Positions 26,755 through 39,343 of a stretch of DNA of 64,000 nt are shown in pieces. The notes beneath the pieces were generated by a model, which saw only the letters and a program-made list of their open reading frames with translations, did not search any database and was not told the DNA's origin. The DNA comes from Acanthochlamys bracteata. Lineage: Eukaryota > Streptophyta > Magnoliopsida > Pandanales > Velloziaceae. The translations under genes and the position numbers were made by a program. Where the stretch lies: assembly GCA_019914995.1 (NCBI GenBank), contig CM034132.1, positions 2,482,501-2,546,500 on the forward strand. The letters are read 5' to 3'. Each line of letters starts with the position of its first letter. Position 1 is the stretch's first letter.

Positions 26755-28514
26755 TAAAACTTTGAGGGCTAAAACTAAGTTCTACTTAAGTGAAACACAC
26801 TCCAAAACGTGTACTTCTATTTTTTCTTATCATTTATATCTGTTTCTGGAAACGGACGAGAACTGGTAGATTCTGGGACGGAAATGTTTAAACAAATTCA
26901 TCAAAATGTCAACACATACATGTTATCTTAAAGTACATTTCCACAGTAACGAGAATGTTGGGAAGATTTTGAAAATGAACGTTTAAAAACGAATAATATT
27001 TTCAATAAAATTTTAGTACATATACTTTCTAATTTTTTTTCAAAATGTTTATAAAATATAAAAATTAATAAGAAAATGTAAAAAATTTGAAATGCAAAGA
27101 TGTCAAAAAAAATTGACCAAAAGTCATCACCAAAATATGCTTTCTTATCTTATAATTTATTTTCAGCTCACTGATTAGGTTTATAAAATATATGAAAAAT
27201 ATAAAATTAAACTTATTTCAATAATATTATTTACAATTAGGCACTTTTTCCTTTTAATAAATCGCTTAATGTAAATTTTAAAAAAAAAAAACGTACTTGG
27301 TGCGAGCATTTCTAATAAAAGGTGAGAAAAGTTTCTAATTTAATTGCAACTTGTAGATTATTGATATAGCTCATTCGTATCAAATCCAACCGGAACCCTA
27401 ATTACCAAGTCAATAACACGATACACACAAGACAATGGCCGCACGCTGATCGTTCATTTGTGACTAGTGACATACGTGGCCAGCTTTTGGACCGTTCGAT
27501 GAAGGTGGGTTGGGTGGCTGCTAGTGGGTACTCAACCATCCAATGGTGCCCAATTACAAACTGGCCAATTAAGTGTGTGTTTACATTAGAATTAAATTTA
27601 AGTTTTGAAAATTTAAATATTAAATTAAAAATTAAAAATATTTACTTAATAATAAATTATTATATTAAATTTGTATTAAAAGTAAATTTTAAAATTAAAT
27701 TAAATTTTTTTTATAGAATACAATTATTTTAAATTAAAAGTGAATTTAAAAAAAATAAATTTGTGATGTAGGAAAACATGTCCTAAGAAGGATATGTTAT
27801 TCATATTTATGAAACGTTCATAACTTTTAGCGTGCTTCGGTAGGCAAGAGATCACCGGAGCATAGCACAAGATCGCCTCTTTTTTTTTGCTGCCATGGGG
27901 TCAACCTGTGAACAAGGTAATACTTTTAAAGGAAAGCTTTTCTATAATAAAAATAATTATAATAAAATTTTATAAGTAAAATAATTTTATATTTTCCAAA
28001 ATTTTAAATAAATTATATATATAATAAAAATTAATTTAAAAAATATAAAATAAAAAAATGAAAAAGTAAAGCAAGCATGTCATTAAGCTTCAAACCATCC
28101 AAAGAGGTTGCTCTTTGAGATCATGTAATGCACATTGTGGGCGAAACAACTTCTCATGCTTTCCTTTTCGAGTCAAGGATTTGTTGGCCATAATAAAGTT
28201 TATTTTATAGTAATTATTTTGCAATTTGACACACTTTGTGGGGTACAAGAATGTATGGCCTATGCTTAGATTCTACTATAAAGTTTTTTTCCAATTTTTC
28301 ATGTTCTACTTATGAAAGTAGAATTTGATTTGTGAAAAATTAATTGGTTATCCACTAATATGACTATGAGTGACTTCTGGCATGAAAAAATGGTTCAAAA
28401 TTATAGGAAATTTTAGCTTAGCTTTATTGAAATGCTTTTCGTTTCAAAAAAAATTCATATTTTTTAATAAATTATTTTTTATAAAATTCAGTATAGAGAA
28501 CAAACTATGGTGCT

Positions 28515-28715
28515 ATTTGGTTTAATTTTTTTTAACTCTTTTTTATACTAATTTTTTTATATTTTTTGAATTTTTTGTAATATTTATAATTTTTTTTTTA
28601 AAATATATAAAAGTTTCTGTAATAAAATTTTATTATTATCTTAATTGTTATTTTTAAAAAACTTTTTAATATATTTTATTATAAAATTTTTTTTAAAAGT
28701 ATTCTCAAATATTTT
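28515..28715. repeat. AT-rich MITE-like block
   Basis: Contains the recurrent core ATAAAATTTTATTATTAT seen at about ten other places, flanked by long T/A tracts. Starts after GGTGCTATTTGGTTTAA. Probably a non-autonomous DNA element, but ends and target duplication are not resolved. Confidence 0.4.
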
Positions 28716-29024
28716 CTAAATTCAAAACCTAATGTATCAATCATTAGAAAGACTTAAACAGTTTGGATCATAGTATCTTGCCCAGGATATATGATATATG
28801 ACATAATGACAATTGAATTTAAATTATGGTAACGTGGCTTCTATGCAGTCTTGTTTCAGTATAATCCAAAACATAGTCCAGAAAGTGATCTGCTGAAGAT
28901 TGAAGGGTGGATTTGGACCAATGGCAAGAAGCTGCTAATTAGCCTAATCGTCCTTAATTATAATCAACCAATGGTCCCAATCCAAATTATCTCAGTTGAT
29001 AATAGAAAGATTGGGTACCAAATT

Positions 29025-29088
29025 TTCTTCTCATCTTATATGCTTATAAAGATTTGTTTTATGAAAATTCTTCTCATCTTATATGCTT
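29025..29088 (+). repeat. Short direct repeat pair
   Basis: A 21-base word beginning TTCTTCTCATCTTATATGC occurs exactly at 29025-29045 and 29068-29088. A small local duplication in non-coding DNA. Confidence 0.75.
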
Positions 29089-29357
29089 TTGAAGATCAAT
29101 TATAAAGACATGTTTGCATTACTACTCCAAACATCACTTTTCTTACTAAATTTTATTCGAAACACGCTCTAATATTTTCTTGCTCCTGACATACATTTTT
29201 AACAATCTCAATTTGAATTACAATTTTTTAATATATGCCAAATATTTTGCTATACTATTTTTTGTTCATCCACACGGTCTTATTCACAATATGGTGCTGT
29301 TTCTAATAAAGAGTTGCACGAAATATCAACCAGTAATCTACACAATAGTCATGCTAA

Positions 29358-29602
29358 ATTGTACTGAACGTTTGGAAATCTTATAAAATATAATTTTTCT
29401 AAAATAAAAAATATTTTTATTTTTTTTAAAACGAACTTTATTTTTTTTATCTTCAAAAAAATAATAAAAATATATAATAAAAAATTTCACTTTTTAAATT
29501 TTTAAATAAAATTTTTCAATATTTATAAAATATGTATTAAACAATATGAAATAGAAAATTTAAAAGCTGATTTTTTGGTAAGCTAAACCAAACAGCCCAT
29601 TA
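29358..29602. repeat. AT-rich MITE-like block
   Basis: Bounded by CGTTTGG on the left and CCAAACAG on the right, giving a short inverted end, with an AT-only interior that resembles the other AT-rich blocks of the window. No coding capacity. Confidence 0.45.
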
Positions 29603-30064
29603 TGAACAGAAAGAATAGAAAAATGTCTTGTAATAGGTATTGTTTGATAATCATAAATTTTATTTTATGTATTTTATATGTTAAAATAAAAAATAAAGTT
29701 TATATTTAAAATAGAATAAAATTATTTTTTGTTTCACAAAAATTTTATTTCAATAAGTTTTTTTAATATTTTTTTTAAAAAAAGAAAAATATAAATTTCT
29801 TCGATCCAATTAAGCTATCCACTGTACAACCTAAAAGCAAATAATATTTTGGCATCTTATGGATTTTAGAACACAGTGTATATATGCTTTCAAACAAATG
29901 GACGGCTACGCAACTCTTCTTAGCAAACTGACTAAGGTTTCAATATACGAACCGGCAAAATTAATCTGGACACAAAATGGAAATAATACCAATGAAAATA
30001 TAGATGTTTTCTCTTAGAAAACAAACAACGAGTTATGAAATTTCTCAGAAACTTAAAAGAGAAT

Positions 30065-30181
30065 TCATACGCTATCCAGAAGGAGCCGGGTGACATTACA
30101 ACTCTTATGTTGAGGAGGACAACGAGTTCTGCCTTCCACAAGCAGATCATGCGGTGTGTCGATGTCAACCTTGAAATATTT
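30065..30181 (-). other. Possible orphan terminal exon
   Basis: An acceptor (GTCACCAG) is followed by a 38-codon open frame containing KVDIDTPHDLLVEG and ending in TGA. The DIDTPxDL string resembles the C-terminal motif of some nucleotidyltransferases. No upstream partner exon was found, so this may be a gene relic or chance. Confidence 0.2.
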
Positions 30182-30199
30182 CTGGTGACAAAAATTATA

Positions 30200-31860
30200 A
30201 TTTACATGAATATTAGTGGTTGTTAACAAGAAGGCAAGAGCACAAGCTAAAGAATGACATTGCCAAACAAGATGTCAATATTTAGAAGATGCGTAATGTT
30301 GGTAGAACTACTGACTTGTACGCGAGAAAACAAAAAATCAGTCATGATTTGAAAACAACGTTAGACATAACATTTGTAAAAATTTGATTTCTGTTTCAAT
30401 AGAAAATAAGATTCAAAACTCTCCAAAGCTGAACAAAATCACAGAGTTTGATTTGGGCTTTCTACCAATCACTGCAGCTCAAAGAGCAAGGTTTGGTCCT
30501 CTAGAAAGACCTAACTCTAAAAACTTCGGGTTGATTATTAAGAAAATCATAGGAAGAGACCGAACAAGTATGTCAAATACCAACACAAGTTCCTAGAGGT
30601 TTTTACCAAGTTGTTTACATATTCAAAGCAATAACATGTAATTCTAAATTTTTGTTACCTGATAAACATTCTTCCAGCAAGCAAGTGCTCAGTTTGATTC
30701 AATTAAGCTCATCCATAGTTCCATCTCTTCTTCTTCAGTGAGTCCCAGGACTGATATTACAACATGCCGCTTACCTTTAAGATTGAAATGGTCCATGAAT
30801 CAGAAACCAAATCCCGAACAGATCCTGAAATGAAGTAGAGACAAGAAATTAACATGCCAGAGATTCTACTTCTGAAACATGCATGGACATAAATTGCAGG
30901 CCCCAGCCTGTATTACAGATTTTTCAGCAAGCAGGGACCATTTATATTTACTCTTTAATCATTCATCTCTGATCCTAGCAGTTAAAGAAGTCACATCTTC
31001 TTCAAGCTTCTGGCAAAACATAAGTTTATATAGAACCAAATTCCAAAAATTGAATACTTAAGGGGTACTTGAATCACCCAACACATCAAAATGCAGAATC
31101 TCAATCAAGGAAAACTCTGAAAACCCAGGAGCCCTAGAAGGAATGCCAATTACCTTCAAGTATGATAGTAGCAAACTGAGGCTTGAATTTTACAAGAAAA
31201 AAATGCTGCTTATGCACGTAAATGGCTCCCTATTAAACATCAGCCCATTAAAGAAAAAAAGAAAATCAAATCATTAAGATTATTGTCATAGGAATGGAGG
31301 AGAACAATGTTGAAAATAATTTGAAGGCACAATATGGTGCACCATAGTATTCGTTATTCTGAATTCCTAAAACTTTGATGAATATACATCAACCCACATT
31401 TGTCTTGAGGTGTTGCTTTTTGAATCAATCCAGCTTTGCACCACAAACCTAAATGCTCTATCGTGCACTATAGCCCACCTCCATGTGGAGATTCACATAC
31501 TAACGCTGGTTCAGGATTGGCTAACAATCGTACTGAATCACAGCACATACCTAACATTTTTAGAATGCTGTCTCTTAACAAGCATGTTTAGGATGCGTTT
31601 GGCATTGCTTATCAGAGCTTTTCAACAAATGCTTTTCGTGTCTCACTTTTTAGAAAATTAGTTTGCAATATTTTACAAAATTTATTTAAAAATTACAGAA
31701 AAAATCTACATCATAAAATTTTATTATTATTTATTATTTATCTAATTTTTCTGAAAATAAAAAAATTATTTTTCGTATTGAAAAAACTCTATTTCATAAG
31801 ACTCTCAAAAGCTCCTTTAGACATCTGCACGATTTTACTAATAAGTAAACCAGTCAAGCT
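30200..31860. other. Non-coding spacer
   Basis: Nothing convincing. Short open frames on the plus strand (for example around 30.4-30.6 kb) show no domain or intron partners. An AT-rich MITE-like block lies at about 31592-31830. Confidence 0.45.
31592..31830. repeat. AT-rich MITE-like block
   Basis: Begins GCGTTTGGCATTGCTTATC, then AGCTTTTC, and ends with CTCAAAAGCTCC. It holds the recurrent core CATAAAATTTTATTATTATT. The GTTTGGCATTGC start is common for plant hAT-type MITEs. Target duplication not resolved. Confidence 0.45.
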
Positions 31861-31894
31861 CATTAGTTTAAGAGGGATCTCCATGAGGTAGATC

Positions 31895-32802
31895 ATAAGG
31901 TTGAAAAGATTTCGGTTTCCTTCAGATCCTTGTCCATACCATGAAGAGACATAGTCACAGTACATGACCTCTTTGTGCTTGGGAGGAGAGCTTAGTGCAG
32001 AAGCAGGTGATCAAATAGAAAGTCGAACTGAAGAGACGTCGTTTTTCAGAATTCATAATAGCACAATGCTCAGCACTTCAATAATAATCTGCAGAAAATT
32101 ATGAAATTTGAAACTTTATCAGCAAGACATTTTTCTCTAAGTAAGCAGCACGCTCGCTGTCTGTGATAGAATGCTATCACTTCATGCAGCGAAGAAACAG
32201 GCAAAATAAGAAGCCTTACCACAGAATTACCAGTTTTGTAGTAGGAACAGAAATCATCTCAAGCAACTGATTAGACCAATGCACCTAGAAACAAATTACC
32301 TGTTTATATAAGAAATCCTTACAGCATTTAAATCCATGATATACAACAAAACAAATACAAGCAAACAAACAGTTGACATTATGAGATACCAAGCTTCCAT
32401 GTAAACTTCAATTGAGCATCAGAGGAGGTAAAAAAAGGTGTAGAATGACCATGTTAAAAGCTGCAAATGGATAAACTATCAAACTTCAAAGAAAAACAGG
32501 ACTTACTTTCCCTTTGATCTGCTAAAATTACTATAATTCCATATGTTAGAGGTTCTGCAAGAACCCACCTTCCATCCTTCAAAACTTCAAGACCTCCCAC
32601 ATCATCTTGTATGAGCAATGTAATGGCACCCATGTCTGAGTGAGCTTGCAAGCCTAGAGCCAGTTCAGGCTGTGGACAAGAAAGGTTTCTGATGAACTTC
32701 CCCTACTGCCTCTATGATATATGAGGGTCGCAAGCTCAGAGTTAAAGATATGATACAATTGAGCAAGTTCCTTCATCTTGTTGGTATATTCTGTCCTCAT
32801 CC
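31895..32802 (-). pseudogene. 2-oxoglutarate/Fe(II) dioxygenase (DOXC class), 3' half, decayed
   Basis: Two exon remnants. 32507-32802 keeps a good acceptor and a GTAAGT donor. It encodes EYTNKMKELAQ, then the Fe-binding HxD block (AHSDMGAITLLIQDD) and GGLEVLKDGRWV. 31895-32088 starts after CTGCAG and holds the distal histidine region (SAEHCAIMNSEKRRL) and the family tail (SSPPKHKEVMYCDYVSSWYG). The frame shifts at least twice inside the first remnant (between MKELAQ and the HxD block) and again in the second, and the normal ITNGKYRSxxHR block is shortened. The arginine of the HRA motif is replaced by cysteine. The 5' exons, which should lie right of 32.8 kb, were not recognised. A non-processed relic, since intron borders persist. 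Intact relatives hydroxylate small molecules such as hormones or phenolics. Confidence 0.85.
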
Positions 32803-32819
32803 CTGTGAATTAACATCGT

Positions 32820-34297
32820 AAAACAAAATGTTCAGAGTCTGTGAAAATATCAACAAACAACAAAATGGTATAGCATTATAATTCAGGAACATCCACATAA
32901 AACATTAATGCATAAGTGATAATTCTTCTATCATTAAATTAACCATATGGACTGCCAAGTAAACAAAATGAAATAGACAGTATGTAAAACTATGTTCAGT
33001 AAACCTTCCGCCTAGCTCAACATTAAATAAAAGAGACAGTCACAGTTTTTTCAATCATTATGACACAATTTTTTTCACTAGTAAAATGCGAAGTAAGGCA
33101 ATGAAGTCTTGTGAGGTTAACTGCCATATATAAGGGTTTGTTTCAAATACATCAAACTCTACTTTTTTTCTGAAGATTTTGAATTAAGTTACTTCATGTG
33201 TTTCAATTGTCACTCCAAATTCTACTTTCACTTTCATACCGAATTTTACTTCTATCAAAATTTAACTTCAAATTTTACTTCACTTGTTTCGAATGTCACT
33301 CTGAACTATATTTTCGACAAACTCTACTTTCACAAAATTTAGTTTCATAAACTCAGTTACATATATTTGAAACACACTTTAAGCAAAAATTATTAAATAT
33401 GGCTTATATATTAAATTTTAATTGATTTAATAAATTAAGTTTCATTGATTTTATTGGTGAAATTTAAAATTATATAATATTATTCATTATTATAGATAAT
33501 GGATAATAAATATATCGGTGAAGTTAAGAAGTTACATATTCTCCCACTATTATAAATAGTGGGAAATTATTATAATTTGAAATTTAGTGAGTCACATATT
33601 TTATGCATTATGTTAGTTAATTGACAATAAATGTGATATTTATAGACGATAGTCCAGTCCATCATGCGACGTAAAGACCGACGAATGCAGCACATTCATT
33701 CTATTACTGTACAAATTAATCGGTCAATATTTACCGTTTATTTGGTCAATATGCTATAACAAAATTTTATAAGTTTTTATTAAAAAATATGATAGTTATG
33801 CTGATATCATAATTTCATCATCTTAAATTGTTTATCTTTTATCCTTTCTTTATTATATTAAAAAATTCAAAAATAAAAAAATGAAGCAAACAAACATTAG
33901 GGCCGGGTCAAAAACCCGAACTGGGTTGATCTCATTTACTCATTTCGTTCTGCGAGCCGAACCAGATCAGCACTGGTGTTATTGTTGCCGAGAGTGTATA
34001 AGCAACTACACTAGAATTTTTCTATATTTTTTAATTTTAAATAAAATTTTTATAAAGTATTATAAAATTTATTTACAAATATAATGTAAAAAATTAATAA
34101 ATTATTTCGGATAAACGTTGCCGTGCATCCTCTTTAACAAAAAGAGTTAACAATCACAAAGGGTTAATTAATGGATTGCATATGTGGCATGCTTTTAGAA
34201 TCTAATTCTGTTTGTAATATAAAAATACAACCAAAGAACCAATGTAATCTTTTCCTTTTTCTTTTTCTTTCTAGTATAAAGAAACGAAGAATTCCAT
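32820..34297. other. AT-rich spacer with a MITE
   Basis: No exon supported. Holds the third Tourist-like MITE (33134-33379) and AT-rich sequence. The right end is the 3' flank of the PADRE gene. Confidence 0.5.
33134..33379 (+). mobile_element. Tourist-like MITE, copy 3
   Basis: 246 bp flanked by perfect TAA duplications (33131-33133 and 33380-33382). Left end GGGTTTGTTTCAAATACATC. The right end in reverse complement is AAGTGTGTTTCAAATATATG. Best preserved of the three copies. No open frame of note. Confidence 0.82.
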
Positions 34298-34819
34298 TTA
34301 TCTATAAGCAACAGCAGTATTTTCTTCAACAATAGTTTCCAACTGTGGTTTCCTCGACCGACTCAAGCTCAATCTGTGTCGAAACTCACTAATCATTTCA
34401 TCGCCGTCATCCAACAACTTCGATCTCGGACTCTGTTCCGGTTCCGGCACCGACGAAACCTCCGGACTGATCCTCGTATTTCTGCCACTCGCCCGTTTCG
34501 CTACGATAAGCAAAACCCCCAAATCAGCTTCTGTAACAACAGAGTTAACTCTTTTCATCGGTAGAAGTACGTAAGCTTCCCCAAGCTCAAGCTCTTCATC
34601 AGCAGAAAGCGGCATGAACCTTCTTCCAACGCTCATAGATTTCGCCGATACGAGAAAGTTGTTCGGGTAATCGAACATTAGTTCTGCCGCAGTTGTTGAT
34701 AACGGCAACGATATAACGTCTCCGGTAGTCCACAGAATCACTCTAGGGTTTTTCGACTGAGCATTTTGCCGGAGTAATATTGAAGAGTTCGGGAGAGTGC
34801 AAGAAACATAGTTTCCCAT
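34298..34819 (-). CDS. PADRE-domain (DUF4228) protein
   Basis: An intronless gene of 173 residues. The start MGNYVSC is typical of this plant family. Gly2 with a Ser/Cys pair fits N-myristoylation plus possible S-acylation. The PADRE domain covers about residues 1-110: ILLRQN, RVILWTTGDV, AAELMFDYPNNFLVSAKS, and a LELGEAYVLLPM motif. The tail is charged and variable, with SRSRKPQLETIVEEN near the end. Members are often induced by pathogens or abiotic stress. Their biochemical role is not known. The TATA-like box lies about 75 bp upstream. The frame is intact from ATG to stop, and length is normal for the family. Confidence 0.92.
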   Translation of the reverse strand: MGNYVSCTLPNSSILLRQNAQSKNPRVILWTTGDVISLPLSTTAAELMFDYPNNFLVSAKSMSVGRRFMPLSADEELELGEAYVLLPMKRVNSVVTEADLGVLLIVAKRASGRNTRISPEVSSVPEPEQSPRSKLLDDGDEMISEFRHRLSLSRSRKPQLETIVEENTAVAYR

Positions 34820-34891
34820 GGTTGCGAGAAAACGACTAACAAAGAATTTGAAGCGAAAGTTGAAATTGAATGGAGATGGTTGAAGCAGAAG

Positions 34892-34901
34892 ATTTATATA
34901 T
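34892..34901 (-). promoter_or_regulatory. TATA-like box of the PADRE gene
   Basis: The minus strand reads TATATAAAT about 73-82 bp upstream of the ATG at 34819, a normal spacing for a plant TATA box with a short leader. Confidence 0.5.
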
Positions 34902-35749
34902 CGAAATTGAAAGATGTCAAAGGTTTTGAAGGAGAAGCAACGCGTTGAAGAAGAAAAAGTGGAAGGTTACACGTTAGAGTTGAGTTTGCTCCATCTGTAA
35001 TTGTGCGTGTGGGTCCGGAAAAAACAACAAAATTTTTTGATTGATTTGGTTTCAACGGCAGTGATCGCGTGCCTGAATACACGTAATCAGTCTTTGGTTC
35101 GAGGAATTAATTCAACGACCTTTCTGAACACGTGGCTCATGTGAAAGGAGTTCAGTTTTTTGACGAACTACTTCTTAGGAAAACAGTATGAAGCTTCATA
35201 TAACAGCTTGTAATTCTTTGACGAAGTAAAATAAAGGAGTGCTCTAACTTCTTATGCCCAATAGAAGAAACAACTTCAATTAACTTCTACATCATCTTAA
35301 AACATAATGAAATGAACTGGAAAACAAGTGAATCACTTAATAAAGCAGAAGAAAATCGTTGTTGCAACAACACTTACGGAGATTTAAGCAGTGACAAGCA
35401 GATGGAATTATCACTGGCAACGACAACTTAAAAACGTTGCACAGCCAACACAGGAAGTAACTTTTACGTTTATTAACAGAAGTCAAGGATATACGTGAGG
35501 GAATTCATGAGGACAATCTTGGAAAATTTTCAACCCTCAGCCTTGGGTCAAACCTTACAAGCAGAAGATGTCGGGCATTGTTCCACAGGTTGCCAGATGA
35601 CTTTGAGAGAAAACAGCAGGCTTCCAAAAGACAAATTCTGCAATCTCATCGCTGCAGCAATGGCAGACATGATCGCAGGAAGGCCTCGCACACATGTGCA
35701 AGGGATTTCCTAGTTAAATGTCAGAACAAATTGCTTATGCGAATGTCTG
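34902..35749. other. PADRE promoter and cyclin 3' UTR
   Basis: Non-coding. The left part is the upstream region of the PADRE gene. The right part, up to 35749, is the 3' UTR of the cyclin gene on the same strand. No additional exon is supported. Confidence 0.5.
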
Positions 35750-38700
35750 CTAGCTCTGGTCTTGGAAGTAATCTAGCGGTATCGAAGGGGGGCAGTACTT
35801 CTTAGCCACAAATTTGTACTGTAAACACCAACCAACAAGGTGAATCTTTAGCTCTACTTGAGAAATATATCAATAAAAAAGTTTCCCATCAAAGGAATTA
35901 CTTACCTTGTGTTGACTGTATTTCTCCCTGATTGCAGGTAAGCTACTGCCAGGACTGTTGCAGAAAAGACGATGAAGTGATTTCACACATTCAGATATTT
36001 CTGAGGGCATGTATAACGTATAGTGATGCAAAGTTGGATTCTGCACCAAACATTTAAATATTCACATACAAGAAGATATAATATACTCGTCAGGAAAAAT
36101 AAACAGCTGCATGGTCCCATGCGAAGAAGCAACCTCTTAATCCGCATGTATTTGTAATTTTCACAACCAAAAGGATGGAAGCAGAACTCAGAAAGGGCTC
36201 CCTCTAACCTTTTTTTGTTCTACTTTATATAGAAAAATGTCATATCGAGCACATACCCAAGGTCTTTTTGTTGGCTGCATTATGAAATTTGCCAGGAAAA
36301 CAGATGAAGCAGCGACCATTGAGGGAGAGAAACGAAGGAAGCCATATTCGAGAAGAGATAACTCTGCAACATAGTTAGCAAGAAACTCCAGCTGCACACC
36401 TGAGCCCTGAAGAAAACATCATGACAATACGTCCAACTAACAGACTGTGGAAAGTGTAACCGAAATGCAGCCATGCAGGGGGGAACTTACCTCAACACAT
36501 CCCTGAGCGGCACGAACAAACCTCCTACCAGAAGTATGGAGAGTTTAAAATGAATCACCAATATACACCCATATTTAGTTGATAGGAAGTAATTACCTCA
36601 AGAAACACTTTGCTGTTGGAGCCGTCATTTCAAACTTCAAAAACTTCAAAACTGCAGCTTCCATTTCCAGGACCTGCTCATTCTGGATCAGTACAGCAAA
36701 AACATCATCAAAGAAAACTAGCACTCACGAGGAAGACGAACCATACCTCATCCTTGAAGTAAGTGTTGTCAGTTATATAGCAAAATTCCTCCACCTGTGG
36801 GGCGCATATCTCTTCATATTTTCTGCAAACTCACCAGACCAAAAGATTATTGTGCAAGGAAAAATACAAATGTATGTTAATGAGAAATACACTGCAAACT
36901 GTTAACACATACGCAGCTATCAGCATACAAGCAACACCAAGAAGTTGAAGCTTTTGACGGTGCATCTCGTTATCAGAAAGATATCGGTCAATGTAGTTAA
37001 CAGTCAAATATAAAGTGTCTGGTACAAGGCGATATTCCTCAGCAACCTATGACCAAATGTCAGCAACAGCGACAGCGTCTAACGAAAATAATCTGAAGTT
37101 GTAAAATATAGAAATAGTACAGAACATGAATGCTGACTTACCTCTACAAGCCAGTCTATCAAGATTGCTCGCATACTTGCATTGATGTCCTTCTGAATTT
37201 TCTCCATGAAGTCTGTGGACGGCCTTTTCTTTAACTGCAGTCAAAGCAAACACAATTGAAACAAGTGGAACGAACAACACAGTTTCCAGACTGGATAGAA
37301 TCATATATATTACATAGAGTGCAGTTGCTAATAAATAATATAGCTCAATTCTCGGGCAAGTGAGTGGCCCTAGAATCCTATGGCCTTTTAAGATGTTTGA
37401 AAACAAGCAATCAAATTCTGCAAAACAGATCTACTGACAAAGATTTAACTTAGATGGTTACACTATTGTTTTTTTTTTTTTTTTGGGAAATCATGGTTAA
37501 CTGATTTAAGAGGAAACGAAAAACGGCCAGCATAGAAGATCCATAACAAAAATACATTATGCATATGAATGAACATAGGAGGAATAGGAGGACACCACAA
37601 TTTCTAAGTCCACAAATGAACATCTAGCCTACCTCAGCTATGCGCAAGTGCTTATAAATATCAGAAGCAAAAGCTGCACAGAGTTGTGGGTCATCATCAT
37701 CTGCATCTAAATCAACAATCACCTCAGCTACATCCATGACAATGGGACCCTCCTTTTTCGACATGTATCCTGCAAAAGAACCAAAAAGAAAAACTATAAT
37801 AATGAACCTCACAGCTTCGCATTAATACAAAAACAAAAACTTAAAACCCAACCTGTAACCTCCACACCCTCAGTTATTCGAAGATTATCTGTAGCTCGCC
37901 TCTCAAGCGAGGCTATTACAGACGAATCCGCATTATCTATATACTCAAAATCAGGGCTTTTCATGGAATCACATGTTGACATACTCTCATTCATAGAAAC
38001 AGAATCCTCAGAATGGTTAGGAGATGTAATGTTTCTGCATGGCGCAAGACATCCACCAATACTTGGTTTGACTCCATCGTTTGTTATAGATATGCTAGAG
38101 CTAACAACTGCATTCCCAGGCTTTGCAACAGATGAAGTAAGCACCGCCTTCTGATGCATGCCAGTCTCATGGGCATGGTTGCTTGGAATCTTCTTTGGGG
38201 CAACAAATGAGCTTGGGGCACTAGTCTTCTAGTTGAAAGATAAATTGGTATAGGACATCTATGCGTTAGCAGCTAGAAAGTGAAAAGCTGATACACAATG
38301 TTGCAGGACTAAAATAACAGGATTCAAATGCTACATAAATGACTTGTCAAATACAGTATTTCCTTCAGTTCAAGCGTAGATGATATCTAATGTGAAGGAC
38401 GCTAGAGTTCTGCATTCAAAAACAATTCTTTGTATTACCAATGAAGACAAATTCCTTCAGCATGCATATGAAGACGAAAAAATTGTACTCATTAAACTGA
38501 AGAGACATGCTTATATTATTGAAATGAATCAGTATAATGAAATAGAATGACAAATAACAAAGAGTACAACTCCTATAATAGAAGAGTTATGCCTTAGCTC
38601 TGACTACAAGATCCTAAAAGAAAGCACCATACATAGCTATAAGGTAATATGAAGGACTACGATATGATGCAGATATTTGCATGGAGATTATCACGATAAT

Positions 38701-39343
38701 CTTCAATTTTGTGGTGATTCCCTATAATGTCAAGTTACCACGTTCTAACAACTATTTTAAAAAAAGAAACTCTATACACATCTAGACCGTTGCATAACCA
38801 CTATCTGGTATACTAGAACTCGCCTGCTGGTTCCTACAGCAGTTTCAGATGCAGAATAATGTAATGTCAAAGCTCAGTGCAACCAAACTTCACAATATTC
38901 TACCAAATAAACAAAACCTACCAAATAACAGCTACACTAAAAGAGAAAATCAATACACAAATTGTGAAATTCAATTCGAATTGGTATGTTATACTATCTA
39001 TAACTGTCATGTTACAAAAGCCAATAGCATGCGTTCGGAAAACCCATTCCATTAACTAAAACAATCACAAACAATCAGAAGCAACAAACCTCAAACTTGA
39101 CAACAATTTACCACAACCAATCAACCTCAAAAACCTAAACCAACAGCAAATTTTACCCACATTTGACGGTTTCATTCCCTGCTGCCGTGATGAATTCCTT
39201 GCATTGCACGCCTGATTAGTAATGTTCCCGAGCGCCATTCTCTTCTTCGCCTGTGCTGCAGCCGTCAACTTCACCGGATCCACCGGAGCCATCGCCGGCC
39301 TCTTCGCCGATGACGACGCCATCTTCCGGACAATTCCAGACAT
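35750..39343 (-). CDS. CYCA1: A1-type cyclin (CYCA1)
   Basis: Eleven coding exons, 487 residues: 39161-39343, 37853-38228, 37633-37769, 37142-37234, 36913-37046, 36747-36822, 36597-36673, 36491-36524, 36257-36406, 35906-36040 and 35750-35818. The first intron uses donor AAT|GTGGGT, chosen because it keeps the frame. A destruction box RMALGNITN sits at residues 35-43. The A-type signature [17 protein letters not shown] comes before the cyclin box, with [11 protein letters not shown] at 253-263 and [18 protein letters not shown] at about 309-326. The C-terminal cyclin fold follows, and the protein ends [14 protein letters not shown]. This matches Arabidopsis CYCA1;1/1;2 in order and length. A1 cyclins bind CDKA/CDKB and act from S phase to mitosis; CYCA1;2 (TAM) also controls meiotic progression. 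Degradation by the APC/C is expected from the D-box. Upstream E2F-like sites may add S-phase control. Confidence 0.94.
37469..37484. repeat. Poly-T run in a CYCA1 intron
   Basis: About 16 consecutive T between cyclin exons 3 and 4. A simple homopolymer. Confidence 0.8.

Larger units (their letters stand above)
26111..30060. other. AT-rich spacer with small repeats
   Basis: No gene supported. Holds a Tourist-like MITE (26509-26754), AT-rich repeat blocks at about 27.57-27.75, 27.94-28.06, 28.52-28.72 and 29.36-29.60 kb, and a short direct repeat at 29025-29088. Open frames here are short and show no family resemblance. Confidence 0.55.

Noticed and set aside
30384-30596. Plus-strand frame of 70 codons with a protein-like look
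   Set aside because: No domain, no splice partner, no upstream signals, and spacer-like composition around it.
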